A stretch of DNA of 16,634 bases from CALIKW01 sp038998005 (GTDB lineage: Archaea > Aenigmatarchaeota > Aenigmatarchaeia > CG10238-14 > SCSR01). The notes below the pieces were generated by a model, which worked only from the letters and a program-made list of their open reading frames with translations, was not told the DNA's origin and did not search any database. The position numbers and the translations under genes were made by a program. This document shows positions 1 through 5,644 of the stretch, one piece after another. How positions within the stretch are numbered: position 1 is the stretch's first letter; the number at the start of each line of letters is the position of its first letter. The stretch is taken from NCBI GenBank assembly GCA_038998005.1, contig JAVZIY010000008.1:1-16634 (forward strand). The letters run 5' to 3'.

Positions 1-2
1 CT

Positions 3-383
3 TTACTTGGATTAGGTGAGTTAACAATTGAAAATAAGAAAAAACTTTCACTTTTACCTCTTCACCCTGGTGAAATAATTGCCATATTTCCAAAGGAAGA
101 TTTGGATTTATCCCTTTATCCTCTAGCTGTTACAAATTATATTGAAAATAGAAGGTCTAAGTCACTTTATGGTATAATGCTCTATTCAAAATTTGGAACA
201 TTGGGAAGTAGATTAGCAGAACTTGCTACTGAAAAAGAATTTAAGTTGGAATCTCCTTTACAATTAATTTTCAAGCCTTTTGAAGTTGAAGAAAATAGAA
301 GTATCAAATTTCCAAGTAAGCATATTAATCTAACTATAAGAACAAAAGATGTAGAGAAAATACAAGTTTTAAAACAAATTTAG
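3..383 (+). CDS. Unknown protein, 3' part only (C-terminal ~126 aa)
   Basis: The reading frame is open from the window edge (codon at 3-5) to TAA at 381-383, so this is the C-terminal part of a longer gene. The TTG at 102 is only an internal codon and not a convincing start. The visible part begins LLGLGELTIENKKK, continues with a hydrophobic stretch around HPGEIIAIFPKEDLDL, then a mixed basic/acidic region (ENRRSKSLYGIMLYSKFG), and ends KVEKIQ-like in VEKIQVLKQI. I see no membrane segment, cysteine cluster or catalytic motif that I recognise, and no family can be named from this fragment. It lies 71 bases upstream of eL37 on the same strand, with a TATA-like stretch between them (about 410-419), so eL37 probably has its own promoter. 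Confidence 0.6.
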   Translation, partial: LLGLGELTIENKKKLSLLPLHPGEIIAIFPKEDLDLSLYPLAVTNYIENRRSKSLYGIMLYSKFGTLGSRLAELATEKEFKLESPLQLIFKPFEVEENRSIKFPSKHINLTIRTKDVEKIQVLKQI

Positions 384-454
384 ACTTTGAATTTATTGTT
401 TACCAAAATATTTTATACTTTAAAATTCAATTTACTCTTTAATTGGTGTTTTGA

Positions 455-640
455 ATGGTCAAAGGAACTCCGTCGATGGGTAAAAAAAGAAAAATAATTC
501 ATATAAGGTGTAGAAGATGCGGGAGGCATAGCTATAACATTAAAACTAAGGTATGTGCTGCTTGTGGCTATGGAAAAAGCTCTAAGCTAAGAAAATATAA
601 ATGGCAAACTCACACTTTACAAAGAGAAAGAATTAAATAA
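455..640 (+). CDS. rpl37e: Large ribosomal subunit protein eL37 (L37e)
   Basis: A 61-aa, strongly basic zinc-ribbon protein of the archaeal/eukaryotic large ribosomal subunit; eL37 binds 23S rRNA. The N-terminus MVKGTPSMGKK matches the usual GTPS-G start of the family. The Zn-binding pairs CRRC (residues 19-22) and CAAC (34-37), the RHSYNIKTK linker and the C-terminal KYKWQTHTL are all as expected. Length is normal for archaeal eL37. The start is supported by a GGTG site at about 444-447, a few bases before ATG 455; a TATA-like stretch lies near 410-419. In many archaea eL37 sits directly behind an LSm gene. Here the only LSm gene is at the far end of the window on the other strand, so that pair is broken. 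Confidence 0.96.
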   Translation: MVKGTPSMGKKRKIIHIRCRRCGRHSYNIKTKVCAACGYGKSSKLRKYKWQTHTLQRERIK

Positions 641-701
641 TTCAAAATTTTTATAGGCAAAATTTAAAAATTAAAGAAGGGCCTGTAGCTCAGCATGGTA
701 G

Positions 702-713
702 ATGAAAGCCAAA
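702..713 (+). other. tRNA-Lys(TTT) intron 1, 12 nt, position 22/23
   Basis: Removing 12 nt here restores the D stem GAGC. The exact edge is ambiguous by one base (702-713 or 703-714), because either choice gives the same mature RNA. The 702-713 choice places the cuts in two 3-nt bulges (700-702 and 712-714) around a 4-bp helix TGGT (696-699)/GCCA (708-711), one pair being T-G. This is a relaxed bulge-helix-bulge (BHB) motif with little outer helix. Intron bases 707-712 (AGCCAA) are also complementary to 727-732 (TTGGCT) in intron 2. Confidence 0.72.
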
Positions 714-721
714 AGCAGCGG

Positions 722-735
722 ACAAATTGGCTGAA
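722..735 (+). other. tRNA-Lys(TTT) intron 2, 14 nt, position 30/31
   Basis: Lies within the anticodon stem. The BHB geometry is textbook: central helix CAGC (716-719)/GCTG (730-733), all Watson-Crick. The bulges are GG^A (720-722) and AA^G (734-736), with cuts after the second base in each. The outer helix is AAAAG (711-715)/CTTTT (737-741). Removing it joins GCGG to G736 and makes the 5-bp anticodon stem. The inner loop is very short. Confidence 0.82.
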
Positions 736-742
736 GCTTTTA

Positions 743-773
743 TCTCATATAAAAGCTTTGATACCAGGAAGAA
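743..773 (+). other. tRNA-Lys(TTT) intron 3, 31 nt, canonical position 37/38
   Basis: Canonical-site intron. The outer helix is the anticodon stem. Central helix is CTTT (737-740)/GAAG (768-771, one T-G pair). The bulges are TA^T (741-743) and AA^A (772-774). A perfect 10-bp alternative hairpin, AAGCTTTTAT (734-743)/ATAAAAGCTT (749-758), pairs the anticodon loop with the intron. Its 3' half resembles the 37/38 intron of tRNA-Glu at 9165-9195. Confidence 0.85.
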
Positions 774-812
774 ACCCGTTGGTCCCGGGTTCAAATCCCG
801 GCAGGCCCACTT

Positions 813-830
813 AACTTAAATTTTTAAGTT
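813..830. repeat. AT-rich perfect palindrome between tRNA-Lys and the DUF763 stop
   Basis: AACTTAAA (813-820) and TTTAAGTT (823-830) are perfect inverted arms around two bases. It sits between the 3' end of tRNA-Lys(TTT) and the end of the convergent DUF763 gene, with T runs on both strands. It may act as a bidirectional transcription end. That role is inference, and such AT palindromes are easy to find by chance in this DNA. Confidence 0.3.
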
Positions 831-833
831 TTC

Positions 834-1943
834 TTATTGAGCCAAAGATTTGAGTCTTTTTAAAACTTCTAATTTTTCTTTTTTATTTAATTTAGCTTCC
901 TTTATAACCTCATCCAGGAATTTAATTGATTCGTCCATAGCTTTTCTATCTACTGGCCTAGGAACAGCATCTTTTCCTCCATAAGCAAAAGAAAATTTTA
1001 CCGGGTCTTTCCAGCTTGGAGGGGCTCCATAAATTATCTCAGAAACTAAGGCTAAGCCTCTTATGGTAGAAGGACCAATCCCTTTAATTCCAATCAGTTC
1101 TTCATAATTCTTTGGTTGAAAATCATAAGCATTTTTAACAGCGTCCCAATTAATATTCCTTGGCATCTTAAGAACTAAAGACTTAAATTCTTTCTGAATC
1201 TTGGAATTTAAAAATTCTTTTAAGCTTTTTTGATAAATTGGTTTGATAGAGAGAAAATCATTTTTAATTCTTCTTGGACCTTCTTTAATCAAATCAACAC
1301 TTATTTTTCTAGCTTCTTCGCTTTTTTTAGAAGTCATGTCTAAAACATTTTCCTTTTTCAAATCGCAACAAATTGCAGAATGTGGTTCTTCAACAAAAGA
1401 TTTAACTTTGTCAGAAATCCAATGATAACGCCTAGCTGTTTGATCTTCTATGCACATGCCTTGTTGAATTACTACCCATCTACCTTTTTCTGTAAAGAAA
1501 AATGCATGATGGTATAAAGGATAGTCAGCTTGGATTAAGGAATTATCAACTTTTGCTGCCATTCTACTTGCATAAATTAGTTCTTCTGTTTTTTGAGTTG
1601 ACAAATTAAATATTTCTGAAAATTTTCTTATTTCTTCAGGAGTTTTTAACGAAAATTTTCCTTTTCCACCTGCTAAAGCAAATCCTAATTCTGGTTTAGC
1701 AATTGCTTTTATCACAGCAGTTGTTACTGTAGTTGTTCCACTTGAATGCCAGTCATAACCCAAAACACAACTTAAAGCTTGGAACCAAAAAGGATTAGCT
1801 AATCTATTTAAAAGCTCATCATAACAATATTCCTGAATGATTAGCGTAATTATTTTTTCCGCAAGTTTTCTCATTCTAATTATTAGCCAATAAGGAGCTT
1901 TTCCATAATGTAAAGGTAGTTCAGCTATACCAACCTTTTCCAT
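834..1943 (-). CDS. DUF763 domain protein
   Basis: A 369-aa protein matching the DUF763 family of archaea and some bacteria, whose function is not established. Family features visible from the N-terminus: MEKVGIAELPLHYGKAPYWL (residues 1-20), a conserved NPFWFQALSCVLGYDWHSSGT block (about 50-69), and a Gly-rich ALAGGKGK (89-96). There is a charged central region. Near residues 281-303 lies a helix-hairpin-helix-like ELIGIKGIGPSTIRGL, which suggests nucleic acid binding (inference). The start is ATG 1943. A longer in-frame extension to 2108 exists but only reads through the antisense of tRNA-Ile (GFEPSTFRLS is the usual false translation of a tRNA), so it was rejected. A TATA-like TTTAAATAA lies about 30 bases upstream of the chosen start. 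It is convergent with tRNA-Lys(TTT). Confidence 0.9.
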   Translation of the reverse strand: MEKVGIAELPLHYGKAPYWLIIRMRKLAEKIITLIIQEYCYDELLNRLANPFWFQALSCVLGYDWHSSGTTTVTTAVIKAIAKPELGFALAGGKGKFSLKTPEEIRKFSEIFNLSTQKTEELIYASRMAAKVDNSLIQADYPLYHHAFFFTEKGRWVVIQQGMCIEDQTARRYHWISDKVKSFVEEPHSAICCDLKKENVLDMTSKKSEEARKISVDLIKEGPRRIKNDFLSIKPIYQKSLKEFLNSKIQKEFKSLVLKMPRNINWDAVKNAYDFQPKNYEELIGIKGIGPSTIRGLALVSEIIYGAPPSWKDPVKFSFAYGGKDAVPRPVDRKAMDESIKFLDEVIKEAKLNKKEKLEVLKRLKSLAQ

Positions 1944-2032
1944 GATTAGAAAGAGAATGAAAGTATTATTTAAATTTAATTTAACCAATTTTCCTATAAA
2001 CTTAAATTTGGTACAAATCCAATAAATGTTAT

Positions 2033-2107
2033 GGGCGAGTAGCTTAGCCTGGTTGGAGCGTCCGGCTGATAACCGGAAGGTCGAGGGTTCAAATCCCTCC
2101 TCGCCCA
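2033..2107 (+). tRNA. tRNA-Ile(GAT), intronless
   Basis: Complete cloverleaf without insertion. Acceptor GGGCGAG (2033-2039)/CTCGCCC (2100-2106), discriminator A 2107. D stem GCTT (2042-2045)/GAGC (2056-2059, one T-G). Anticodon stem TCCGG (2061-2065)/CCGGA (2073-2077). Loop CTGATAA with anticodon GAT at 2068-2070. T arm GAGGG-TTCAAAT-CCCTC (2083-2099). No encoded CCA. A TATA-like CCTATAAACTTAAATT lies about 30-40 bases upstream, inside the divergent leader of the DUF763 gene. Confidence 0.97.
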
Positions 2108-2137
2108 TTCTTAAATTTTAAAATAGAAAAAATATTT

Positions 2138-2638
2138 ATGGAACATAAGGTCAGTTTGATAGAAAATCCTCCTTCTGATTTTAAACCAGAAAATTTTGAA
2201 GATATGCCTTATATTAACCATGGCAAATTAATTCTTTATGATACTCAAATTGTTTTTCAAATAAGAAAATGGTTAAATTCGATGCAGGTAGCATTTCTTA
2301 TTCCATTGATTATATTAACAAGATATTTCTTTAAACCTTTATGGATACCTCTAAGCATCATTATGCTTATAATTTGCATTTATGCGTTTATCAAGGCCAT
2401 AAAAAAGGAAAAAATGACAATAAACATAAAAGATATCAAATCTATTTCAGTTCATCAAGCAGAAACAGGTCTTTTAAAAATTAAGTACTATTTAATCAAC
2501 ATAGTTACGAATGATAAAAATCTCTGGATAACTACACATGAAAGAGTTACAGGAGAAAATGGTAGAAAAACTTTCGAGATAGTAGATTTTATAAAAAGTA
2601 AAATGAAATTTTCAAATCAAGCAAACCAATATATTTAA
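2138..2638 (+). CDS. Small membrane protein with a PH-like (bPH2-type) fold
   Basis: A 166-aa protein with ATG 2138, only 30 bases after tRNA-Ile. A soluble N-terminus (to about residue 48) contains NHGKLILYDTQIVFQIRKW, similar to the first strands of bacterial PH-like membrane proteins. Two hydrophobic segments follow at about 50-64 and 68-87, separated by a Lys-Pro turn. The C-terminal half has a strand-rich pattern (MTINIKDIKSISVHQAETG, then KIKYYLINIVTNDKNLWITTHERV) and a final amphipathic helix (FEIVDFIKSKM). This order, strands, two-TM hairpin, strands, helix, is typical of bPH2 proteins, whose roles are mostly unknown. The identification rests on pattern, not a diagnostic motif. It could be another small membrane family. 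Confidence 0.55.
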   Translation: MEHKVSLIENPPSDFKPENFEDMPYINHGKLILYDTQIVFQIRKWLNSMQVAFLIPLIILTRYFFKPLWIPLSIIMLIICIYAFIKAIKKEKMTINIKDIKSISVHQAETGLLKIKYYLINIVTNDKNLWITTHERVTGENGRKTFEIVDFIKSKMKFSNQANQYI

Positions 2639-2718
2639 GATTTACCCTTTTAACTTTAGGGTCAAAAAAACTTAAAAAAGAATTAAATTATTATAAGGAA
2701 AGGACTGAAGCATAATTA

Positions 2719-3439
2719 ATGATTTTAAACTTCAGTTCAAAGAAAATTTTCAACGAAAGTTATTTTTGAATGTTATTTTAAAAGAAAATTTAAGTCAAAG
2801 AAAATTAGCCAAATTAATAGGAGTAAGTAGAGGTGTCATTAGACATTGGACTAAACCAGACAGGCTACTGCCAGAAAGTATTTTTAATAAGTTAGCCGAG
2901 TTATACCCTTGGGTAAAATCTTATCATAAATATATAGGTGAAGTACCACCAAACTAGGGGCAGATAAAAGGAGGAAAAATTAGTGGAAAAATGAAAAATA
3001 ATTTAACAAAGATAGAAAGGATAAAGGGATTTAGAAAAGCAAATACAGTAACACTAAAAAGAAAAGTAGTAGGTCCGAAAGGAGAAAAATGTATAACATC
3101 AGGGAGAAAAAAATTGCAGAGTTCTTACATACAAATAATTTCCCGTATCAATATGAACCTATAGTTAATCTTGGAAACAAATATGTTATTCCAGATTTTT
3201 TAGTTGGTAATAATATCATAGAAAGATGTGGATACAGTAATTTGGATATTTATTGGTCAAATGTAAGAAGAAAATTTAAATTATTTAATAAATATAAAGT
3301 TTGGAAAATTATTGTAATAATTCCACCAAAACATTTCGATTTTGCAATTAAAAGATTAAAAGGATTGAATAACTTAATAATAGTAAAGGAAAATGAAATA
3401 GAAAAAATACGTGAGATACTAAGGGCCCAGGGCCCATAA
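2719..3439 (+). pseudogene. Broken HTH + PD-(D/E)XK-nuclease-like gene
   Basis: Three reading segments join into one coherent protein of about 240 aa. (a) ATG 2719 gives MILNFSSKKIFNESYF and meets TGA at 2767-2769; a T run at 2763-2767 that is one base short shifts the frame. (b) From 2766 comes an HTH segment (NLSQRKLAKLIGVSRGVIRHW), then VPPN and an in-frame TAG at 2955-2957, then GQIKGGKISGKMKNNL and onward. (c) After a short A run (3084-3088) the frame shifts again to MYNIREKKIAEFL, with a nuclease-like core YVIPDFLVGNNIIERCG (PD, then E-x-C in place of E-x-K) and a predicted strand KIIVIIPPK. The last codons run into the following tRNA and stop at TAA 3437-3439. I cannot name the family; an archaeal mobile-type endonuclease is likely. 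Short TTG/ATG-started ORFs in each segment are probably not independent genes. Recoding or sequencing error is an alternative to decay. Confidence 0.7.
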
Positions 3440-3518
3440 GTAATATGGGCAAAGCTCAGCATGGTAGAGCAGCTGGCTCTTAACCAGTTGGTCGTGGGTT
3501 CAAATCCCACTGGGCCCA
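3430..3518 (+). tRNA. tRNA-Lys(CTT) with a 15-nt insert after position 8
   Basis: Acceptor GGGCCCA (3430-3436) pairs perfectly with TGGGCCC (3511-3517), discriminator A 3518. D arm GCTC-AGCATGGTA-GAGC (3454-3470). Anticodon stem GCTGG (3472-3476)/CCAGT (3484-3488). Loop CTCTTAA with anticodon CTT at 3479-3481. Variable loop TGGTC, T arm GTGGG-TTCAAAT-CCCAC (3494-3510). The D arm is identical to that of tRNA-Lys(TTT), which confirms the identity. Between T8 and the D stem 15 extra bases must be removed. The acceptor 7-mer GGGCCCA is also repeated in tandem just upstream (3423-3429). No clear TATA box is visible upstream, since the DNA there is the end of the broken nuclease gene, whose frame overlaps the tRNA by 10 bases. 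Confidence 0.85.
3438..3452 (+). other. Putative tRNA-Lys(CTT) intron, 15 nt, position 8/9
   Basis: Removing 3438-3452 (or 3439-3453, same product) gives GGGCCCA-TA-GCTC, the normal archaeal tRNA-Lys 5' region. The cuts fall after the second base of two 3-nt bulges, AT^A (3436-3438) and AA^A (3451-3453). These flank a 4-bp helix GCCC (3432-3435)/GGGC (3447-3450). Outer pairing is weak, so this is a relaxed BHB. A competing 7-bp hairpin, GCCCATA/TATGGGC (3432-3438/3444-3450), is perfect. If it is not spliced, the tRNA would be a disrupted pseudogene. Confidence 0.65.
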
Positions 3519-3519
3519 C

Positions 3520-3890
3520 TTTAATTTGTTATTTTAAGCCTGCATCTTTCAATATTTTTCTATGATCGTAGCCAATTTTCCTTGGCAATTTTTTGAAAAA
3601 CCTAATTTTAAGGTCTTGACATTAAAATTAGTATAACTTAAATTTTTTACACTTAATTCTTCAAATGATATTTTGACTAAGGTAGCAGGAATTGGTTTAG
3701 CTTTAGCAGGCTCTACGATTGCTTGCAAGGGTCTTTCTCAGGATACTATTTATGAAAATTATAAACCACAAGAATTAATTTATATGAGCTTGAAGGATTT
3801 GTATAAAAAATAAGAAGAAAATAAATTCATACTTATTTTTCTTCAAATCTTTCTAATAATTTTAAAATTAAGGAATCAAAATAATAAACT
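3520..3890. other. Gene-poor stretch with short coding remnants
   Basis: No full gene is visible in these 371 bases. On the minus strand, 3529-3620 holds the end of a reading frame (KKLPRKIGYDHRKILKDAGL, stop at 3531-3529) with no start. On the plus strand lies the short frame 3673-3813 described separately. The rest is low-complexity AT-rich DNA. Together with the broken gene just upstream, this looks like a decayed accessory patch between tRNA-Lys(CTT) and the ABC transporter. Confidence 0.45.
3673..3813 (+). pseudogene. Short ORF or 3' gene remnant (46 aa)
   Basis: From TTG 3673 the frame reads LTKVAGIGLALAGSTIACKG, then a polar tail ending YMSLKDLYKK and TAA at 3811-3813. The first part looks like a short hydrophobic leader with a lipobox-like AGSTIAC, so a tiny lipoprotein is one reading. 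The polar C-terminal tail looks more like the end of a larger protein. The frame is open upstream only to about 3640 and has no good start or ribosome site. I do not recognise it. A gene remnant seems more likely than a working gene. Confidence 0.3.
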
Positions 3891-4871
3891 ATGAATATAA
3901 TCGAAACTTTTAATCTTACAAAAAAATTTAACAACTTAATAGCTGTTAATAAAGTTAGCTTAAAAATAAAAGAAGGGGAAATTTTTGGTTTGCTTGGACC
4001 AAATGGAGCAGGAAAAACAACTTTTATTTCTATGCTTTGTACTTTATTAAAACCTACAAGTGGAAAAGCTAAAGTTAATGGTTTTGATATAGAAAAAGAA
4101 CAAGATAAAGTTAGGAAATCCATAGGGATTGTTTTTCAAGAGCCAAGCTTGGATAACAGATTAACTGGAAGAGAAAATTTGGAAATGCATGCAAGGCTAT
4201 ATGGAGTACAAAAGGGAGAAGGAAGGAAAAGAATAGAAGATGTTTTAAAATTGGTTGAACTTGAGGAAAAAGCTAATGAGCTTGTAAAAAATTATTCTGG
4301 TGGAATGAAAAGAAGGTTGGAAATTGCGAGAGGTTTAATCCATTATCCAAAGGTTTTGTTTTTGGACGAACCAACATTAGGTTTGGACCCACAAACAAGA
4401 GAACATGTTTGGGAGTATATTAAAAAATTAGCTAAAAGGGAAGGGATAACAATACTTTTAACAACTCACTATATGGAAGAAGCAGATGTTTTATGCGACA
4501 GAGTTGCTATAATGGATTATGGAAAAATAATAGCTTTAGGCAAGCCTGAAAAACTAAAGAATAAGCTTGGAGGAGATATTCTAATTTTGGAAGTAAAAGA
4601 CGGGGAAAATTTTTCAAAAAAGATTAAAAAAATTAAGGATATAAAGAAAGTAAATTTGATAGGAAATAAAATCAGCATTACCGTAAAAAATTCAGAAAGA
4701 TTTGCACCAAAAGTTTTAGAATTTGCAAGAAGGAATAAAATTTTTATTAGCTCAATAAGTATGAGAAAACCAAGCTTGGGAGATGTTTTTCTCTATTATA
4801 CAGGAAGAGAAATTAGAGAAGAAATGAGTGAACAAAAAGAAGCAATGAAAAGGAGGGGAAGATTTTTATGA
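3891..4871 (+). CDS. ABC transporter ATP-binding protein (DrrA-like, ABC-2 exporter)
   Basis: A 326-aa ATPase that powers export by the membrane partner encoded next to it. All ABC motifs are present: Walker A GPNGAGKTT (36-44), Q-loop Q83, signature YSGGMKRR (135-142), Walker B VLFLDEP (155-161), D-loop and switch His193 (TTH). The C-terminal 90-100 residues (VKDGENFSKKIKKIK..., ending PSLGDVFLYYTGREI) form the accessory domain typical of DrrA/CcmA-type ATPases that pair with ABC-2 permeases. The stop overlaps the permease start as ATGA (4868-4871), so the two genes are translationally coupled. The substrate cannot be told from sequence; drug, lipid or polysaccharide exporters share this layout. 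Start ATG 3891 gives a normal N-terminus. Confidence 0.94.
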   Translation: MNIIETFNLTKKFNNLIAVNKVSLKIKEGEIFGLLGPNGAGKTTFISMLCTLLKPTSGKAKVNGFDIEKEQDKVRKSIGIVFQEPSLDNRLTGRENLEMHARLYGVQKGEGRKRIEDVLKLVELEEKANELVKNYSGGMKRRLEIARGLIHYPKVLFLDEPTLGLDPQTREHVWEYIKKLAKREGITILLTTHYMEEADVLCDRVAIMDYGKIIALGKPEKLKNKLGGDILILEVKDGENFSKKIKKIKDIKKVNLIGNKISITVKNSERFAPKVLEFARRNKIFISSISMRKPSLGDVFLYYTGREIREEMSEQKEAMKRRGRFL

Positions 4872-5611
4872 GCGAACTAGAAGGAATTTACACAATTTGG
4901 CTAAGAGAAGTTATAAGATATTCAAGAGATAAATCAAGAATAGTAAGCTCTTTTATTCAGCCTTTACTTTTATTGTTTGTATTAGGAAGTGGATTTTCCT
5001 TTGTGAAGTTTGGTTCTTTAAACTATCAAACTTTTTTATTTCCAGGAATTGTGGTAGTTTCTCTAGTAGGTGTTTCCATTGCTTCTGGGATTTCTGTTAT
5101 TTGGGATAGAGAGTTTGGATTTTTGAAGGAAATTCTTGTTGCTCCTGTTTCAAGGACGTCCATTTTTGTAGGAAAAGCTTTTGGTGGTTGCACAATAGCT
5201 TTAATTCAAGGAATAATCATTTTAAGTTTATCCTTTATCCTCAAAATACATCTTACATTTTACTCGTTTTTTATCTCCATAGGGCTAATGGCTTTACTTT
5301 CCTTATCATTAGTGAGTATTGGCTTGATAATAGCTTCTTTAATAGAGAGTATGGAAAGTTTTGGTATGATAATGAATTTCATAATTTTTCCGTTGATCTT
5401 CTTGAGTGGTGCATTCTTTCCCTTGCAAGAAGCTCCTTCCTGGCTTAAAATAATTTCTTTCCTTAATCCATTAACTTATGGTGTAGAAGCCATGAGATAT
5501 AATTTAATTAGTTTTTCATTCATTCCTTTTCATATAAGTTTAATTGTCATTTCAGTATTTTCTTTTATAACAATTTTATTAGGTGGAGCAACCTTTAGCA
5601 GACGGAAATAA
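4868..5611 (+). CDS. ABC-2 type permease
   Basis: A 247-aa integral membrane partner of the preceding ATPase. A short cytoplasmic N-terminus (YTIWLREVIRYSRDKSR) is followed by about six hydrophobic segments starting near residue 30. It carries the ABC-2 hallmarks: FLFPGIVVVSLVGVSI, a cytoplasmic coupling stretch WDREFGFLKEILVAPVSRTSI, and FPLIFLSGAFFPLQEAPSWLKIISFLNPLTYGVEAMRY split over the last third (FLSGxFFP and NPLTYGVEAMR are the most typical parts). Length is normal. It overlaps the ATPase gene by four bases. Together they form a minimal exporter, probably a 2+2 complex in the cytoplasmic membrane. Confidence 0.93.
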   Translation: MSELEGIYTIWLREVIRYSRDKSRIVSSFIQPLLLLFVLGSGFSFVKFGSLNYQTFLFPGIVVVSLVGVSIASGISVIWDREFGFLKEILVAPVSRTSIFVGKAFGGCTIALIQGIIILSLSFILKIHLTFYSFFISIGLMALLSLSLVSIGLIIASLIESMESFGMIMNFIIFPLIFLSGAFFPLQEAPSWLKIISFLNPLTYGVEAMRYNLISFSFIPFHISLIVISVFSFITILLGGATFSRRK

Positions 5612-5644
5612 AGTTTATAAATTTTGGGATATTTTTAAGTAATT

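Larger units (their letters stand above)
679..809 (+). tRNA. tRNA-Lys(TTT) with three introns (22/23, 30/31, 37/38)
   Basis: The spliced form is a perfect cloverleaf. Acceptor GGGCCTG (679-685) pairs with CAGGCCC (802-808), discriminator A 809. D stem GCTC (688-691) pairs with GAGC. Anticodon stem is GCGG (718-721)+G736 against CCCGT (775-779). The loop CTTTTA (737-742)+A774 has anticodon TTT at 739-741. T arm is CCGGG-TTCAAAT-CCCGG (785-801). The mature length is 74 nt. It resembles the other tRNA-Lys in the window (3430-3518), with the same D arm and the same TGGTC variable loop. Three insertions must be removed: 702-713 (12 nt), 722-735 (14 nt) and 743-773 (31 nt). A TATA-like TTTTTATAG lies about 25-30 bases upstream (near 649-657). 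No CCA is encoded. Confidence 0.9.

Noticed and set aside
1944..2108. N-terminal extension of the DUF763 frame to 2108 on the minus strand
   Set aside because: It reads the antisense of tRNA-Ile (GEEGFEPSTFRLS), a well-known false peptide; the family start MEKVGIAELPLHYG lies at 1943.
2643..2663. Hairpin ACCCT...AGGGT as a terminator after the PH-like gene
   Set aside because: Only five base pairs with a long loop and followed by A's, not T's, on the coding strand; too weak to call.
2955..2957. TAG as pyrrolysine or programmed read-through
   Set aside because: Two frameshifts in the same gene make decay or sequencing error more likely, and other genes in the window use TAG as a normal stop.
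3084..3092. Programmed -1 frameshift at the A run
   Set aside because: The heptamer does not fit X-XXY-YYZ in the upstream frame and no strong downstream structure is evident.
2991..3164. Stand-alone 57-aa ORF (MKNNLTKIERIKGF...)
   Set aside because: It is in frame with the HTH segment across the TAG and leads by one-base shift into the nuclease segment; better read as part of the broken gene.
3250..3519. Minus-strand ORF of 89 aa across tRNA-Lys(CTT)
   Set aside because: Begins MGPVGFEPTTNWLR, the antisense of a tRNA, and then runs antisense to the nuclease gene; no family-like content.
3833..4123. Minus-strand ORF of 96 aa antisense to the ABC ATPase
   Set aside because: Entirely overlapped by a clear ABC ATPase gene with all motifs.
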